Positions 18,217-26,381 are shown, counted from the stretch's first letter. The stretch is DNA of 64,000 nt from Palsa-948 sp964481195 (GCA_964481195.1 CAYZTB010000009.1:1-64000); one strand, 5' to 3'. The notes: generated by a model not told the origin, from the letters alone. Numbers and translations are program-made.

Positions 18217-19458
18217 CTATTCCGTAATAAGCATTTCAGTAAAATAGTTCATCTCTTTAACAAATACAGAATAGGCCTCACCAGTAGCAGGGCCTGAATA
18301 TCCAGTACGTATTTTTCTTACAACTCCCTTTTTATCTATAAAAATCGTTGTTGGGAATGACATGATATGGCTTAATTGAGGCAATGCTTTTTCTGCATCT
18401 TTGGGTTGAAAGCCAGATATTAAAAATTCGTAATCTGCGCCAAATTTATTTTTTAAACGACTCACATTTTGTTTTGCCTTTTCAAAATCATCGGTTTTTT
18501 CAAATGCTATGCCAACTACTTCAACACCTTTTGATTTATATTTTTTTGAATAGTCTGCCAAGAACATAGTTTCGTCCATGCAATTAGGACACCAGGATCC
18601 AAAGATTTGCAGAACGGTAACTTTGTTTTTGAATTTTTCGTCTAACAAAGACACTTTTTGATTATTCAGATTTGGGAAAGTAAAATCAATTTTTGAAAAT
18701 CCTGTTTTAAGAAAGGTAAGAGAATCGGCATTTCGCAATTGAAAGGAATTATTTTTTTTAGCTAACCAAGTTTGCTGAAAATGAATGCCTGAATAAAACT
18801 CTCCCCAAATAGTACTATCTTCTAATACCTCTGCATGAAAAACAAAAGCATGTGAGCCATCAAAGCATGACAGCAGCATATATTTCCCAAAGGCGCATCC
18901 TTCTAAGTAGCGATAGTCGCCAGTTTCTGTTAAAAATGTTCCAGTAGCTCTTCCGCCAGCTGTTTTAAATATTCCAATTGCCATCGAGCTATCTGGTTCA
19001 GCAGGGCCAAATACACACTCCCATTTACCATCAAAGGAAACGGTACTAGCATATTCCGGACAATCAAAGCGTTGCGTCTCACCTTTTATAGCGGTAAAGG
19101 GAATAATATTTTTTTCTGTTCTAGAATGATTTATCCAAATACCAATAAGTGAATCACTGCTGAACTTGCAACGAAACTCAGAATCAAATAAGGGCATTTT
19201 AATGAAAACAGAATCCTGAACGAATGAAACTTCATTAACTATAATTGTTTCTTCTGCATTATGAATGGCAATAATTGTAGAATCTCCTTTTATAGTTAAA
19301 TCAAAATTAAAAGGAAGAATTAGCCCTGTGGAATCGTTAAGCGTTAAATATCCTCTCCATACACCCGAACTAAGCGGAGTAGATTGTGGAGTTTTATTTT
19401 CGCCTCCGCAGGATAAAATTAATGGAAGCAGTAGAAAAATATAAAATAGTTTTTTCAT
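18217..19458 (-). CDS. TlpA-family thioredoxin lipoprotein
   Basis: A 413-residue lipoprotein with lipobox ILSC17. The N-terminal ~250 residues form a beta-rich lipocalin-like domain (SGVWRGYLTLNDSTGL...DGKWECVFGP) of the type often placed before TlpA domains in Bacteroidota. The C-terminal thioredoxin domain has active site GSWC-P-N-C near residue 289 and the cis-Pro loop SFPTTIFIDKKG. It is likely a periplasmic disulfide reductase anchored in a membrane. It follows rseP by 2 bp, so it is the last gene of the M23-dxr-rseP run. Confidence 0.9.
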   Translation of the reverse strand: MKKLFYIFLLLPLILSCGGENKTPQSTPLSSGVWRGYLTLNDSTGLILPFNFDLTIKGDSTIIAIHNAEETIIVNEVSFVQDSVFIKMPLFDSEFRCKFSSDSLIGIWINHSRTEKNIIPFTAIKGETQRFDCPEYASTVSFDGKWECVFGPAEPDSSMAIGIFKTAGGRATGTFLTETGDYRYLEGCAFGKYMLLSCFDGSHAFVFHAEVLEDSTIWGEFYSGIHFQQTWLAKKNNSFQLRNADSLTFLKTGFSKIDFTFPNLNNQKVSLLDEKFKNKVTVLQIFGSWCPNCMDETMFLADYSKKYKSKGVEVVGIAFEKTDDFEKAKQNVSRLKNKFGADYEFLISGFQPKDAEKALPQLSHIMSFPTTIFIDKKGVVRKIRTGYSGPATGEAYSVFVKEMNYFTEMLITE

Positions 19459-19460
19459 GT

Positions 19461-20774
19461 TTAAAATAATCTAAAAATATCGTTTCCTATTGCATAAACC
19501 ATAAGTGTAAGTAAAATAGCCATGCCAATATATTGAGCAATTTCTAAAAATTTATCACTGGGCGTTTTGCCTGTAACTACTTCGTATAGTAAGAACAACA
19601 CATGTCCTCCATCCAAAGCAGGTATTGGTAATATATTCATGAAAGCTAGCACGATGGATAATATAGCTGTAAGATTCCAAAATGATTCCCAGTCCCACAC
19701 GGGAGCAAAAAGATTTCCAATAGATATAAAACTCCCTACGCCTTTGTATGCGCCAGTTTCAAAGTTGAAAATAAGCTTAAACTGTCTGATGTAGTCAGAT
19801 AGTTTTTCGTTTGCTCTTCGTATCCCGGCAGGAAAGGATTCTAAAAATCCGTATTCTCTGGTTTTAAAGTCAAAGTAATGATCAGGTTGTTTTGGAAAAA
19901 AACCAAGCTTTCCATCTTCACTTACTAAAAGGTTGATGATAGCAGTGTCGTTAGTGCGTATTAATTTTAACGCAACTTCTTTTCCTTTATTTTTTTCAAG
20001 CTGTAAAGAGAGCGCTTGAAAGAATTCAGTAGGTTCATCATTCACGCCAATAATCCTATCTCCTTTCATAAGTCCCGCTTTTTCGGCCGGCATGCCTTTC
20101 ATTAGGGAGTCAATTTCGCAAGGGAAAGCAGGAGCAATAAATGAAGAACGCTTTTCAATTAACTTCTCTATAAAATCTTTTGGGATTTCTAAGGAGATGT
20201 CTTCCCCTTTTCGATTTACTTCTACTGTTGAAGCGTATAGCATTTCGTGAACCACATCTTGAAAATTTTCTACTTGTTTTTTGTCTACCGAAATAATTTT
20301 ATCTCCATTTTGAAATCCAATATCAAAAGCCAGTGAGTCTTTACACCAAATGCCATTCGTTAAATTTGCAGTTGGCAAATATTTTTCTCCGTACACAAAT
20401 GAAAGCATGGCATAAATAAACATGGCAAGCAGCATATTCACAGTAACTCCTCCAATCATTACTATCAATCGTTGCCAAGCTGGTTTAGCACGGAACTCCC
20501 ACGGTTCGGCCGGTTTTTTCATTTGCTCCTTGTCCATGCTCTCGTCTATCATGCCTGATATTTTCACATAGCCTCCAAGTGGAATCCACCCAATTCCGTA
20601 TTCAGTATCACCTTTTTTTATTTTGAATAAAGAAAACCAAGGGTCAAAAAAGAGATAGAACTTATCGACTCTCATCTTAAACCATTTAGCAGGTAAAAAA
20701 TGACCTAGTTCATGTAATACAACAAGTATAGAGAGCGAAAGAATAAGTTGCGAAGCTTTTATCAGAATTTCCAT
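19461..20774 (-). CDS. rseP: RseP-type site-2 intramembrane metalloprotease
   Basis: A 437-residue integral membrane zinc protease of the S2P/RseP family. HELGH at residues 21-25 in the first helix gives two zinc ligands, and the C-terminal helix motif NILPIPALDGGH gives the third Asp. Between them are two PDZ-like domains (around 120-200 and 215-290; LMKGDRIIGVNDEPTEFFQ). The length is typical. By family knowledge it cleaves anti-sigma factors and signal-peptide remnants in the inner membrane. It lies 35 bp after dxr, an order also familiar from other bacteria. Confidence 0.95.
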   Translation of the reverse strand: MEILIKASQLILSLSILVVLHELGHFLPAKWFKMRVDKFYLFFDPWFSLFKIKKGDTEYGIGWIPLGGYVKISGMIDESMDKEQMKKPAEPWEFRAKPAWQRLIVMIGGVTVNMLLAMFIYAMLSFVYGEKYLPTANLTNGIWCKDSLAFDIGFQNGDKIISVDKKQVENFQDVVHEMLYASTVEVNRKGEDISLEIPKDFIEKLIEKRSSFIAPAFPCEIDSLMKGMPAEKAGLMKGDRIIGVNDEPTEFFQALSLQLEKNKGKEVALKLIRTNDTAIINLLVSEDGKLGFFPKQPDHYFDFKTREYGFLESFPAGIRRANEKLSDYIRQFKLIFNFETGAYKGVGSFISIGNLFAPVWDWESFWNLTAILSIVLAFMNILPIPALDGGHVLFLLYEVVTGKTPSDKFLEIAQYIGMAILLTLMVYAIGNDIFRLF

Positions 20775-20809
20775 TTATCTATTGGGGTTATTAATCTTAT
20801 CGTGAATAT

Positions 20810-21964
20810 TTAAATTAATTCGAGAATTTTTTTTCTTGTTTCAATATCGGTGTTTATATAATCTTGATACGTTGGATTTTTAATGAACGACACAGAGTTC
20901 ATACATGTTTCAATTAGTTCGCTCATCTTTAAAAAACTTATTTTACCACTTAAAAACTCTTGTACTGCTATTTCATTTGCTGCATTTAAAATACAAGGAC
21001 TATTCCCTCCCTTTTCCATAGCAATAAAGGCTAGAGCAAGGTTACGAAAAGTTTCAGTATCAGGCTTTTCAAATGTAAACGATGGATAATCCATGAAATT
21101 AAAGCGCTTAAATGAAGATGATATTCTTTTTGGGTATGACAACGCGTATTGAATAGGAAGTTTCATGTCCGGCAATCCTAATTGAGCTTTCATGCTTCCA
21201 TCTTTAAACTGAGCGATGGAATGAATAATACTTTGTGGATGCACAATTACTTCTATCTGATCTGCTTTTAGATTAAATAGCCACTTGGCTTCAATAACCT
21301 CCAAGCCTTTATTCATTAAGGAAGCAGAATCGATGGTGATTTTAGCCCCCATCTCCCAATTAGGATGCTGCAGGGCTTGCTCTTTTTTAACAGACTCTAA
21401 AAATTTCTTGTCCTTACCTCGAAATGGTCCGCCAGAAGCAGTTAAATATATTTTTTCAATTGGATTTTCCCATTCTCCTGCCATACACTGGAAAATGGCA
21501 GAATGTTCAGAATCTACGGGATAGATATTTACTCCATTTTCTTTAGCTAACGCAGTTACAAGTTCTCCTGCAACTACTAAAGATTCCTTATTAGCAAGAG
21601 CAATATTTTTTTTTGCTTTAATAGCTGCTAGGGTGGAAGCTAAGCCTGCATATCCAACTATTGCAGCCAGCACTATGTGAATACTATCCATTTGAACTAC
21701 TTGTTCAACAGATTTATTTCCAGCAAATACTTTTATGTCGTATCTACTAAGCGAAGTTTTTACTTGATTGTATTTGCTTTCATCGGCAATGACTACCGCA
21801 TTAGGTTTGAAAGCTATTGCTTGTTGGATAAGAAGATCTGCATTGCCATTTGCAGTAAGTACTTCCACAACAAATTTATCAAGATGCTCATTTATTACTT
21901 CGAGTGCCTGCGTTCCAATAGAACCGGTTGAGCCTAAAATAGCTATGTGTTTTTTGTCGCTCAT
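20810..21964 (-). CDS. dxr: 1-deoxy-D-xylulose 5-phosphate reductoisomerase
   Basis: A 384-residue cytosolic enzyme making 2-C-methyl-D-erythritol 4-phosphate from DXP with NADPH, the committed step of the MEP isoprenoid route. Seen motifs: NADPH fold ILGSTGSIGTQALEVI, LANKESLVVAGE, DSEHSAIFQCM with the metal-binding Asp and Glu, TASGGPFRGK, and SLMNKGLEVIEAKWLF. The length is normal. Its ATG overlaps the stop codon of the upstream M23 peptidase gene by one base (TGATG), so translation is coupled. Confidence 0.97.
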   Translation of the reverse strand: MSDKKHIAILGSTGSIGTQALEVINEHLDKFVVEVLTANGNADLLIQQAIAFKPNAVVIADESKYNQVKTSLSRYDIKVFAGNKSVEQVVQMDSIHIVLAAIVGYAGLASTLAAIKAKKNIALANKESLVVAGELVTALAKENGVNIYPVDSEHSAIFQCMAGEWENPIEKIYLTASGGPFRGKDKKFLESVKKEQALQHPNWEMGAKITIDSASLMNKGLEVIEAKWLFNLKADQIEVIVHPQSIIHSIAQFKDGSMKAQLGLPDMKLPIQYALSYPKRISSSFKRFNFMDYPSFTFEKPDTETFRNLALAFIAMEKGGNSPCILNAANEIAVQEFLSGKISFLKMSELIETCMNSVSFIKNPTYQDYINTDIETRKKILELI

Positions 21965-22851
21965 CAGAACACAATATATTCTTGTGGGTCAATAGCTTTT
22001 CCATTGTACCATAATTCAAAATGCAAATGTGGTCCACTACTTTGTTCGCCCGAATTTCCTATTACAGCAATGGCTTCTCCGGCTTTCACATACTGTCCGG
22101 CTTTTTTTAGTAGCACGGAGTTGTGCTTGTAAGCGGAAACTAAATTGTTTGAATGTTGTATCTGAATGGTAAATCCAGTTTCTGAAGTCCAGCCCGAAAA
22201 TAATACGGTTCCATCTAATGTTGCTTTTATGGGTTCGTTTTCTTTTGCCACTATATCTGTTCCGTAATGTTCTTGATTTGCATTAAAAGAAGATGTTACC
22301 GTTCCTTTAACAGGTGTAAAAAAGAAAAAATTACTAATGCTTTCCTTGCCCGATTTTTTTTCTGAAAAGGTCAAAGAGTATTTGTCTTGTGCTTCAATCT
22401 CTGCACGAAAGAGGGAATCTTCTTTGGAAGGCCTGGTGTCAATTGCCTTTTGATCTTTACTGTTTTTAGTATTTGAATAACCAGCAGATTTATTGTTAAG
22501 GCTGTCGTTTCCAATATTTCCACTCATGATATTCATGATGTTTTTCATGGCAGCTGAGCTTAGCTCCAATTCATGCTGAAGAGAATCAAATTTTAATGTA
22601 AGGCTAACCAGCTCTTTTCTGGTTTTTAGTTCCGATCCATAACCGGGGATGTATGCTTTCATCGGAGTAAAAGCCACCAAGCTTACCGTTAGTGTTATCA
22701 TTATTATGGAGATTAAGCCAACCGTAATGAAGATGTTTAATGGGGTTAGTTTTAATGAAAACTGCTCTTCAAAACTATCGTCATTCATTACTACAAGCCG
22801 GTACCTGTTGCGGATTTTACTCCAAAAAGTAGATTTTTTCTTTTCTTCCAT
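21964..22851 (-). CDS. M23 (LytM-type) peptidase with membrane anchor
   Basis: A 295-residue protein: a short basic cytoplasmic part (KSTFWSKIRNRYRLVVMND), one transmembrane helix at about residues 41-60, a coiled-coil-like segment, then a C-terminal M23 domain (HYGTDIVAKEN; GPHLHFELWYNGKAIDP) that has the HxxxD and HxH zinc ligands. Family members cut peptidoglycan cross-links or regulate amidases at the cell wall. I choose ATG 22851 because a -7 element TATCTTTG (22867-22860 on the minus strand) lies just upstream; a longer in-frame start at 22887 would precede it. The gene is first in the run with dxr, rseP and tlpA, divergent from the sulfur operon. Confidence 0.9.
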   Translation of the reverse strand: MEEKKKSTFWSKIRNRYRLVVMNDDSFEEQFSLKLTPLNIFITVGLISIIMITLTVSLVAFTPMKAYIPGYGSELKTRKELVSLTLKFDSLQHELELSSAAMKNIMNIMSGNIGNDSLNNKSAGYSNTKNSKDQKAIDTRPSKEDSLFRAEIEAQDKYSLTFSEKKSGKESISNFFFFTPVKGTVTSSFNANQEHYGTDIVAKENEPIKATLDGTVLFSGWTSETGFTIQIQHSNNLVSAYKHNSVLLKKAGQYVKAGEAIAVIGNSGEQSSGPHLHFELWYNGKAIDPQEYIVF

Positions 22852-22859
22852 TAGCCCCG

Positions 22860-22867
22860 CAAAGATA
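22860..22867 (-). promoter_or_regulatory. -7 element TATCTTTG for the M23-dxr-rseP run
   Basis: Minus-strand TATCTTTG ends 8 nt before ATG 22851, implying a 5' leader of only a few bases. No clear -33 TTTG was found at the right distance. Confidence 0.55.
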
Positions 22868-22938
22868 TGGTTTTGGGCATACTTCATAGGGAAGTACTCA
22901 TCAAATTCAGAATAATAATTAGAGGCATTAAAAATATA

Positions 22939-22969
22939 TTTTGTGGAATCAAAATCCTTTTTACCTTTG
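22939..22969 (+). promoter_or_regulatory. Promoter of the sulfate assimilation operon leader
   Basis: TTTTG at 22939-22943 and TACCTTTG at 22962-22969 are separated by 18 nt, fitting the Bacteroidota consensus. Transcription should start near 22974, about 17 nt before the first leader ORF. The structural genes start 375 nt downstream, so the transcript has a long leader with two ORFs and two terminators. Confidence 0.8.
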
Positions 22970-22990
22970 CCCCATCATTTAGAAACAACA

Positions 22991-23056
22991 ATGACAAACA
23001 ATAAGCTCAACACGGTTAATAACGCATACAGCACTTGCTGTATGATGTGTATTTAA
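22991..23056 (+). CDS. Leader peptide 1, Cys/Met-rich (21 residues)
   Basis: ATG at 22991, TAA at 23054-23056. The peptide ends in AYSTCCMMCI: Cys at positions 16, 17 and 20, Met at 18 and 19, all encoded at 23036-23050 just before the stop. It lies 17 nt after the predicted transcription start and is followed by an antiterminator segment and an intrinsic terminator. This is the layout of ribosome-mediated attenuation as in trp/his leaders, with Cys (and Met) as the sensed amino acids. All genes downstream serve cysteine synthesis. Translation is inferred, not shown. Confidence 0.8.
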   Translation: MTNNKLNTVNNAYSTCCMMCI

Positions 23057-23060
23057 TTGT

Positions 23061-23104
23061 GGAAGAGTTTTAGTTAGTCAATAACGATATAACAAGGCTC
23101 TTCC
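23061..23104 (+). promoter_or_regulatory. Predicted antiterminator of attenuator 1
   Basis: GGAAGAGTTT (23061-23070) can pair over 10 bp (7 Watson-Crick, two G-U, one A-U) with AGGCTCTTCC (23095-23104), the 5' arm of the terminator. The two structures exclude each other. The 5' strand begins 4 nt after the leader stop codon, so a ribosome reaching the stop would cover it and let the terminator form. A ribosome stalled on the Cys codons would leave it free. Confidence 0.7.
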
Positions 23105-23127
23105 GAAAGGAGGGGCCTTCTTTTTTT
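23094..23127 (+). terminator. Intrinsic terminator of attenuator 1
   Basis: AAGGCTCTTCC (23094-23104) pairs with GGAGGGGCCTT (23109-23119) across a GAAA tetraloop: an 11-bp stem with two G-U pairs. A run of seven T (23121-23127) follows. It lies 38 nt after the leader 1 stop codon and well before any structural gene. Confidence 0.88.
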
Positions 23128-23152
23128 GCATCAAACTAATAGATAAAATAAA

Positions 23153-23254
23153 ATGAAAAATAAAATCAACATTCATACTTCAACCTTAAACATTACCCGT
23201 ATGTGTATTTGTATGTGCATGTGTAGAGCGAGGGCCTATGCGTTGAGGTGTTGA
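23153..23254 (+). CDS. Leader peptide 2, alternating Met-Cys (33 residues)
   Basis: ATG at 23153, TGA at 23252-23254. Residues 16-25 read RMCICMCMCR: four Cys alternate with Met or Ile at codons 23201-23224, and the last residue is also Cys (C33). The start lies 26 nt after the T-run of terminator 1 and the ORF is followed by a second intrinsic terminator. The codon run is far outside chance for a random short ORF and repeats the theme of leader 1. No start-codon context helps, since Bacteroidota use Shine-Dalgarno sequences little. Confidence 0.8.
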   Translation: MKNKINIHTSTLNITRMCICMCMCRARAYALRC

Positions 23255-23284
23255 TGAAATTACACTTAAATGTCAAAAGCCCTT
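23230..23284 (+). promoter_or_regulatory. Possible alternative pairing in attenuator 2
   Basis: GAGGGC (23230-23235) can pair with GCCCTT (23279-23284), inside the 5' arm of terminator 2. This is six base pairs, one a G-U. The 5' strand overlaps codons directly after the Cys run, where a moving ribosome would mask it and a ribosome stalled early in the run would not. It is weaker than the pairing in attenuator 1. Confidence 0.4.
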
Positions 23285-23311
23285 CCGCAAAAACGCAGAA
23301 GGGCTTTTTTT
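23275..23311 (+). terminator. Intrinsic terminator of attenuator 2
   Basis: AAAAGCCCTTC (23275-23285) pairs perfectly with GAAGGGCTTTT (23298-23308), with an additional GC pair possible in the loop. The 3' arm merges into a T-run (23305-23311). It ends 37 nt before the ATG of the sulfite reductase gene. Confidence 0.9.
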
Positions 23312-23348
23312 ATGTCTTTAAACAAAATAATTTAAAAAAATAAATACA

Positions 23349-25478
23349 ATGCAATCATTTAGAACAGAATTAGAAAACCCAGTTATAGAAAAAGACATTC
23401 TTGATTTAGAGAAAAAAATAATTCTATTTAAGGAAGGTAAAATAGATTCAGAAAAATTTAGATCTCTGCGGCTAGCAAGGGGAGTATACGGACAGCGGCA
23501 GCAAGGGGTGCAGATGATTCGAATAAAAATCCCACTTGGAAAAATAACAGTAAAACAACTTTTGAAAATTGCAGATATATCTGACGAATATTCAAATGGG
23601 AACTTACATTTAACTACACGACAAGATGTGCAAATACATTATGTGTCGCTTGATAAAACGCCAGAGCTATGGGCTAAGCTAGAAAAGGATGATATCACGC
23701 TGCGAGAAGCTTGCGGAAACACTGTGCGAAACATCACCGCCTCTTCTTTTGCGGGGATCGATCCGAAAGAACCATTTGATGTCACTCCCTATGCAGAAGG
23801 CTTGTTTCGTTTCTTCCTAAGAAATCCTATACAAGAAAACCTTGGGAGAAAATTCAAAATTGCTTTTTCGTCAAGCGAAAAGGACACAGCTTTTGTTTTT
23901 ATTCATGATTTAGGCTTAATTCCAAAGGTTAAAATAATTGAGGGAACAATAGTAAAAGGATTCAAGGTTGTAATTGCCGGTGGTCTTGGTGCGCAGCCAC
24001 AATTGGCACAAATTGCCGATGAGTTTTTGCCAGCTGAATATTTAATACCGTTTGCTGAAGCAGTTGTACGTGTTTTTGATAGATATGGGGAAAGAAACAA
24101 TCGTCATAAAGCTCGACTAAAATATTTGATAGCGAAGATTGGACTCGAAGAGTTTCTAAGGTTAGTAAAAGAAGAACGGCTTGCTTTAAAATCTAAGCCA
24201 TCAGAAATAAAGATACTGCCGCCTGTTTCTGATTATTTTAATCAGGAAGAAAAAGGGAAAGTGTTTACTACTTTTAAAGTATCGGACACTGCTAATTATT
24301 TACAATGGAGAAATTCAAATGTAGTAGAGCAAAAGCAGCAAGGGTTTTTTGCAGTAGGCGTGCGGGTTCCATTGGGAAATATTCATTCAGATAAAGCACG
24401 GCAACTAGCCGATATAGTAAAAAAATATTCCTCTGACGATCTTCGAATTACACTGAATCAAGGATTTTTGCTTCGGTTTGTTCCTAAAGATGCATTAGTT
24501 ACTCTATACAAAGAGTTGAGTGCAATCAACCTTTCTTTAGCAGGCTTTGATAGCCTTGGCGATATTACAGCTTGCCCGGGTACCGATACTTGTAATCTTG
24601 GAATTTCAAACAGCACAGGAATTGCGCTTGAGTTGGAAAAAGTTATTCAAAACGAGTATGCTGATTTGCTTTATGAAAAAAACATTAAAATTAAAATCAG
24701 TGGCTGCATGAACTCGTGCGGACAACATTCATTGGCGCATATTGGATTTCATGGAAGCTCATTAAAATCTGGTTCTCATGTATTACCTGCTTTGCAAGTC
24801 CTATTAGGCGGTGGAGTGATTGGAGATGGATCAGGTAAAATATCTGATAAAGTAATAAAGGTACCCAGCAAGCGAGGACCTGCTGTGCTACGTACCTTAT
24901 TAGATGACTACGAGAAACAAAAAAATGGAAGTGAAACATTTAACCAGTATTATGAAAGAAAAGGCAATAATTATTTCTTTCAATTACTTAGACATCATGC
25001 TGATTTATCTACGCTTATTGAAAACGAATACAAAGACTGGGGCTATGAAGAATCTTTTAAGCCTTTAATTGGTGTAGGGGAATGTGCCGGTGTTATGATA
25101 GATTTAGTAGCCACGTTGTTTTTAGAAGCGCAAGAAAAATTAGACGCTGCACAAACTGCATTTCAGGAAGACTTATTTGCAGATTCCATTTATCAAAGTT
25201 ACGGTGCTTTTGTAAATGGAGCCAAAGCACTGTTGTTATCGAAGCAAATAACAAGTAATACACAACATGGAATACTTAATGAGTTTGATAAACATTTTGT
25301 AGCTACAGGTGATTTTGAATTTGAAGGAAAGTTTGTTGAAGAGGTTTTGGAAATCAATAAAGCAGAGCCAACAAAATCTTTCTCTCAAGCATATTTTTTT
25401 AATGCAAAAAAGTTTATCGAGAACATTATTCAAAAGAGAGAAAATCAATTGAGTCAACAAAATAATGTACTTGCTTAA
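23349..25478 (+). CDS. Siroheme [4Fe-4S] sulfite reductase with C-terminal HEPN domain
   Basis: A 709-residue protein. Residues about 1-545 are the ferredoxin-type nitrite/sulfite reductase fold with two repeats (GQRQQGVQMIRIKIPLG; LTTRQDVQIHY; then VGVRVPLGNIHSD). Cluster and siroheme ligands are C409-x5-C415 (ACPGTDTCNLG) and C453-x3-C457 (SGCMNSCGQH). It reduces sulfite to sulfide in the cytosol, and operon context favours sulfite over nitrite. Residues about 560-700 form a helical extension of HEPN type (AGVMIDLVATLFLEAQEKLD...SYGAFVNGAKALLLSK). No cysJ flavoprotein is nearby, so ferredoxin may be the donor. First structural gene after the tandem attenuator. Confidence 0.9.
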   Translation: MQSFRTELENPVIEKDILDLEKKIILFKEGKIDSEKFRSLRLARGVYGQRQQGVQMIRIKIPLGKITVKQLLKIADISDEYSNGNLHLTTRQDVQIHYVSLDKTPELWAKLEKDDITLREACGNTVRNITASSFAGIDPKEPFDVTPYAEGLFRFFLRNPIQENLGRKFKIAFSSSEKDTAFVFIHDLGLIPKVKIIEGTIVKGFKVVIAGGLGAQPQLAQIADEFLPAEYLIPFAEAVVRVFDRYGERNNRHKARLKYLIAKIGLEEFLRLVKEERLALKSKPSEIKILPPVSDYFNQEEKGKVFTTFKVSDTANYLQWRNSNVVEQKQQGFFAVGVRVPLGNIHSDKARQLADIVKKYSSDDLRITLNQGFLLRFVPKDALVTLYKELSAINLSLAGFDSLGDITACPGTDTCNLGISNSTGIALELEKVIQNEYADLLYEKNIKIKISGCMNSCGQHSLAHIGFHGSSLKSGSHVLPALQVLLGGGVIGDGSGKISDKVIKVPSKRGPAVLRTLLDDYEKQKNGSETFNQYYERKGNNYFFQLLRHHADLSTLIENEYKDWGYEESFKPLIGVGECAGVMIDLVATLFLEAQEKLDAAQTAFQEDLFADSIYQSYGAFVNGAKALLLSKQITSNTQHGILNEFDKHFVATGDFEFEGKFVEEVLEINKAEPTKSFSQAYFFNAKKFIENIIQKRENQLSQQNNVLA

Positions 25479-25589
25479 TGCCACACAAATGAAAAGAATA
25501 AATAAACAAATTTCATTAATATATTTTTATTGTTGTTTTAATTGACAATAAAATCAGAATAAAAAATTTATCAACTTAAAAATAATACA

Positions 25590-26363
25590 ATGAAAAATAA
25601 AAATATACAACCTAAATTAACTTTAGTAGGCGCAGGCCCCGGAGATCCAGACTTAATAACCGTAAAAGCTATCACCGCTTTAGGAAAAGCAGATGTTATA
25701 CTTTATGATGCTTTAGCAAACAAGAAACTTTTGCAATACGCACCATCGAGCATCAAAAAAATATTTGTAGGAAAGCGGAATGGAAAGCATTCCTTAAAGC
25801 AAGATCAAATAAATAATCTTATAGTTGACTTAGCTTTTACTTACGGCAATGTAGTCCGATTGAAAGGAGGCGACCCATTTGTATTTGGAAGAGGCTATGA
25901 AGAAATTCAGCATGCTGAGTTGTTCAATATTGTAACCGAAGTAATACCAGGTATTTCATCCTCAGTAGGTGTTCCTGCCTTGGCTGGTATTCCAGTAACT
26001 CATCGTGGGCTAAGCGAAAGTTTTTGGGTAATTACAGGCACAACTCGTACAGGGGAATTATCTGCTGACATTAAGCTTGCCTCTCAATCAAAGGCTACGG
26101 TTGTCATTTTAATGGGCGTTAATAAGTTAAGCAAAATTGTAAAAATCTACAAAGCTGCTGGCAAGGAAAAATTACCAATAGCATTAATTCAAAATGGAAC
26201 TCTGCCTGATGAGCGTATTGCAATTGCAACAGTAGCAACAATAGAAGAAGCAGTGCAATTTAAAAAGATTGCTTCTCCCGCAATTATTATTATTGGAGAG
26301 GTGGTCAGTTTGCACCCAGAATTTATTTCTCAGGAATTATTTGAAAAATACGTATTGAATTAA
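25590..26363 (+). CDS. cobA: Uroporphyrinogen-III C-methyltransferase
   Basis: A 257-residue SAM-dependent methylase making precorrin-2, the first step from uroporphyrinogen III to siroheme. Motifs: LVGAGPGDPDLITVKA at the N-terminus, VRLKGGDPFVFGRGYEE, VIPGISSSVGVPALAGIPVTHRG. It supplies the cofactor of the sulfite reductase encoded just upstream; the next gene supplies the dehydrogenase step. The 111-bp spacer before it is AT-rich with no terminator I can see. Confidence 0.95.
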   Translation: MKNKNIQPKLTLVGAGPGDPDLITVKAITALGKADVILYDALANKKLLQYAPSSIKKIFVGKRNGKHSLKQDQINNLIVDLAFTYGNVVRLKGGDPFVFGRGYEEIQHAELFNIVTEVIPGISSSVGVPALAGIPVTHRGLSESFWVITGTTRTGELSADIKLASQSKATVVILMGVNKLSKIVKIYKAAGKEKLPIALIQNGTLPDERIAIATVATIEEAVQFKKIASPAIIIIGEVVSLHPEFISQELFEKYVLN

Positions 26364-26381
26364 TCTTTGAATATATATATA

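Noticed and set aside
22970..23348. A SAM or other metabolite riboswitch in the sulfur operon leader
   Set aside because: No conserved riboswitch core was recognised, and the region is explained by two short Cys/Met ORFs with two terminators.
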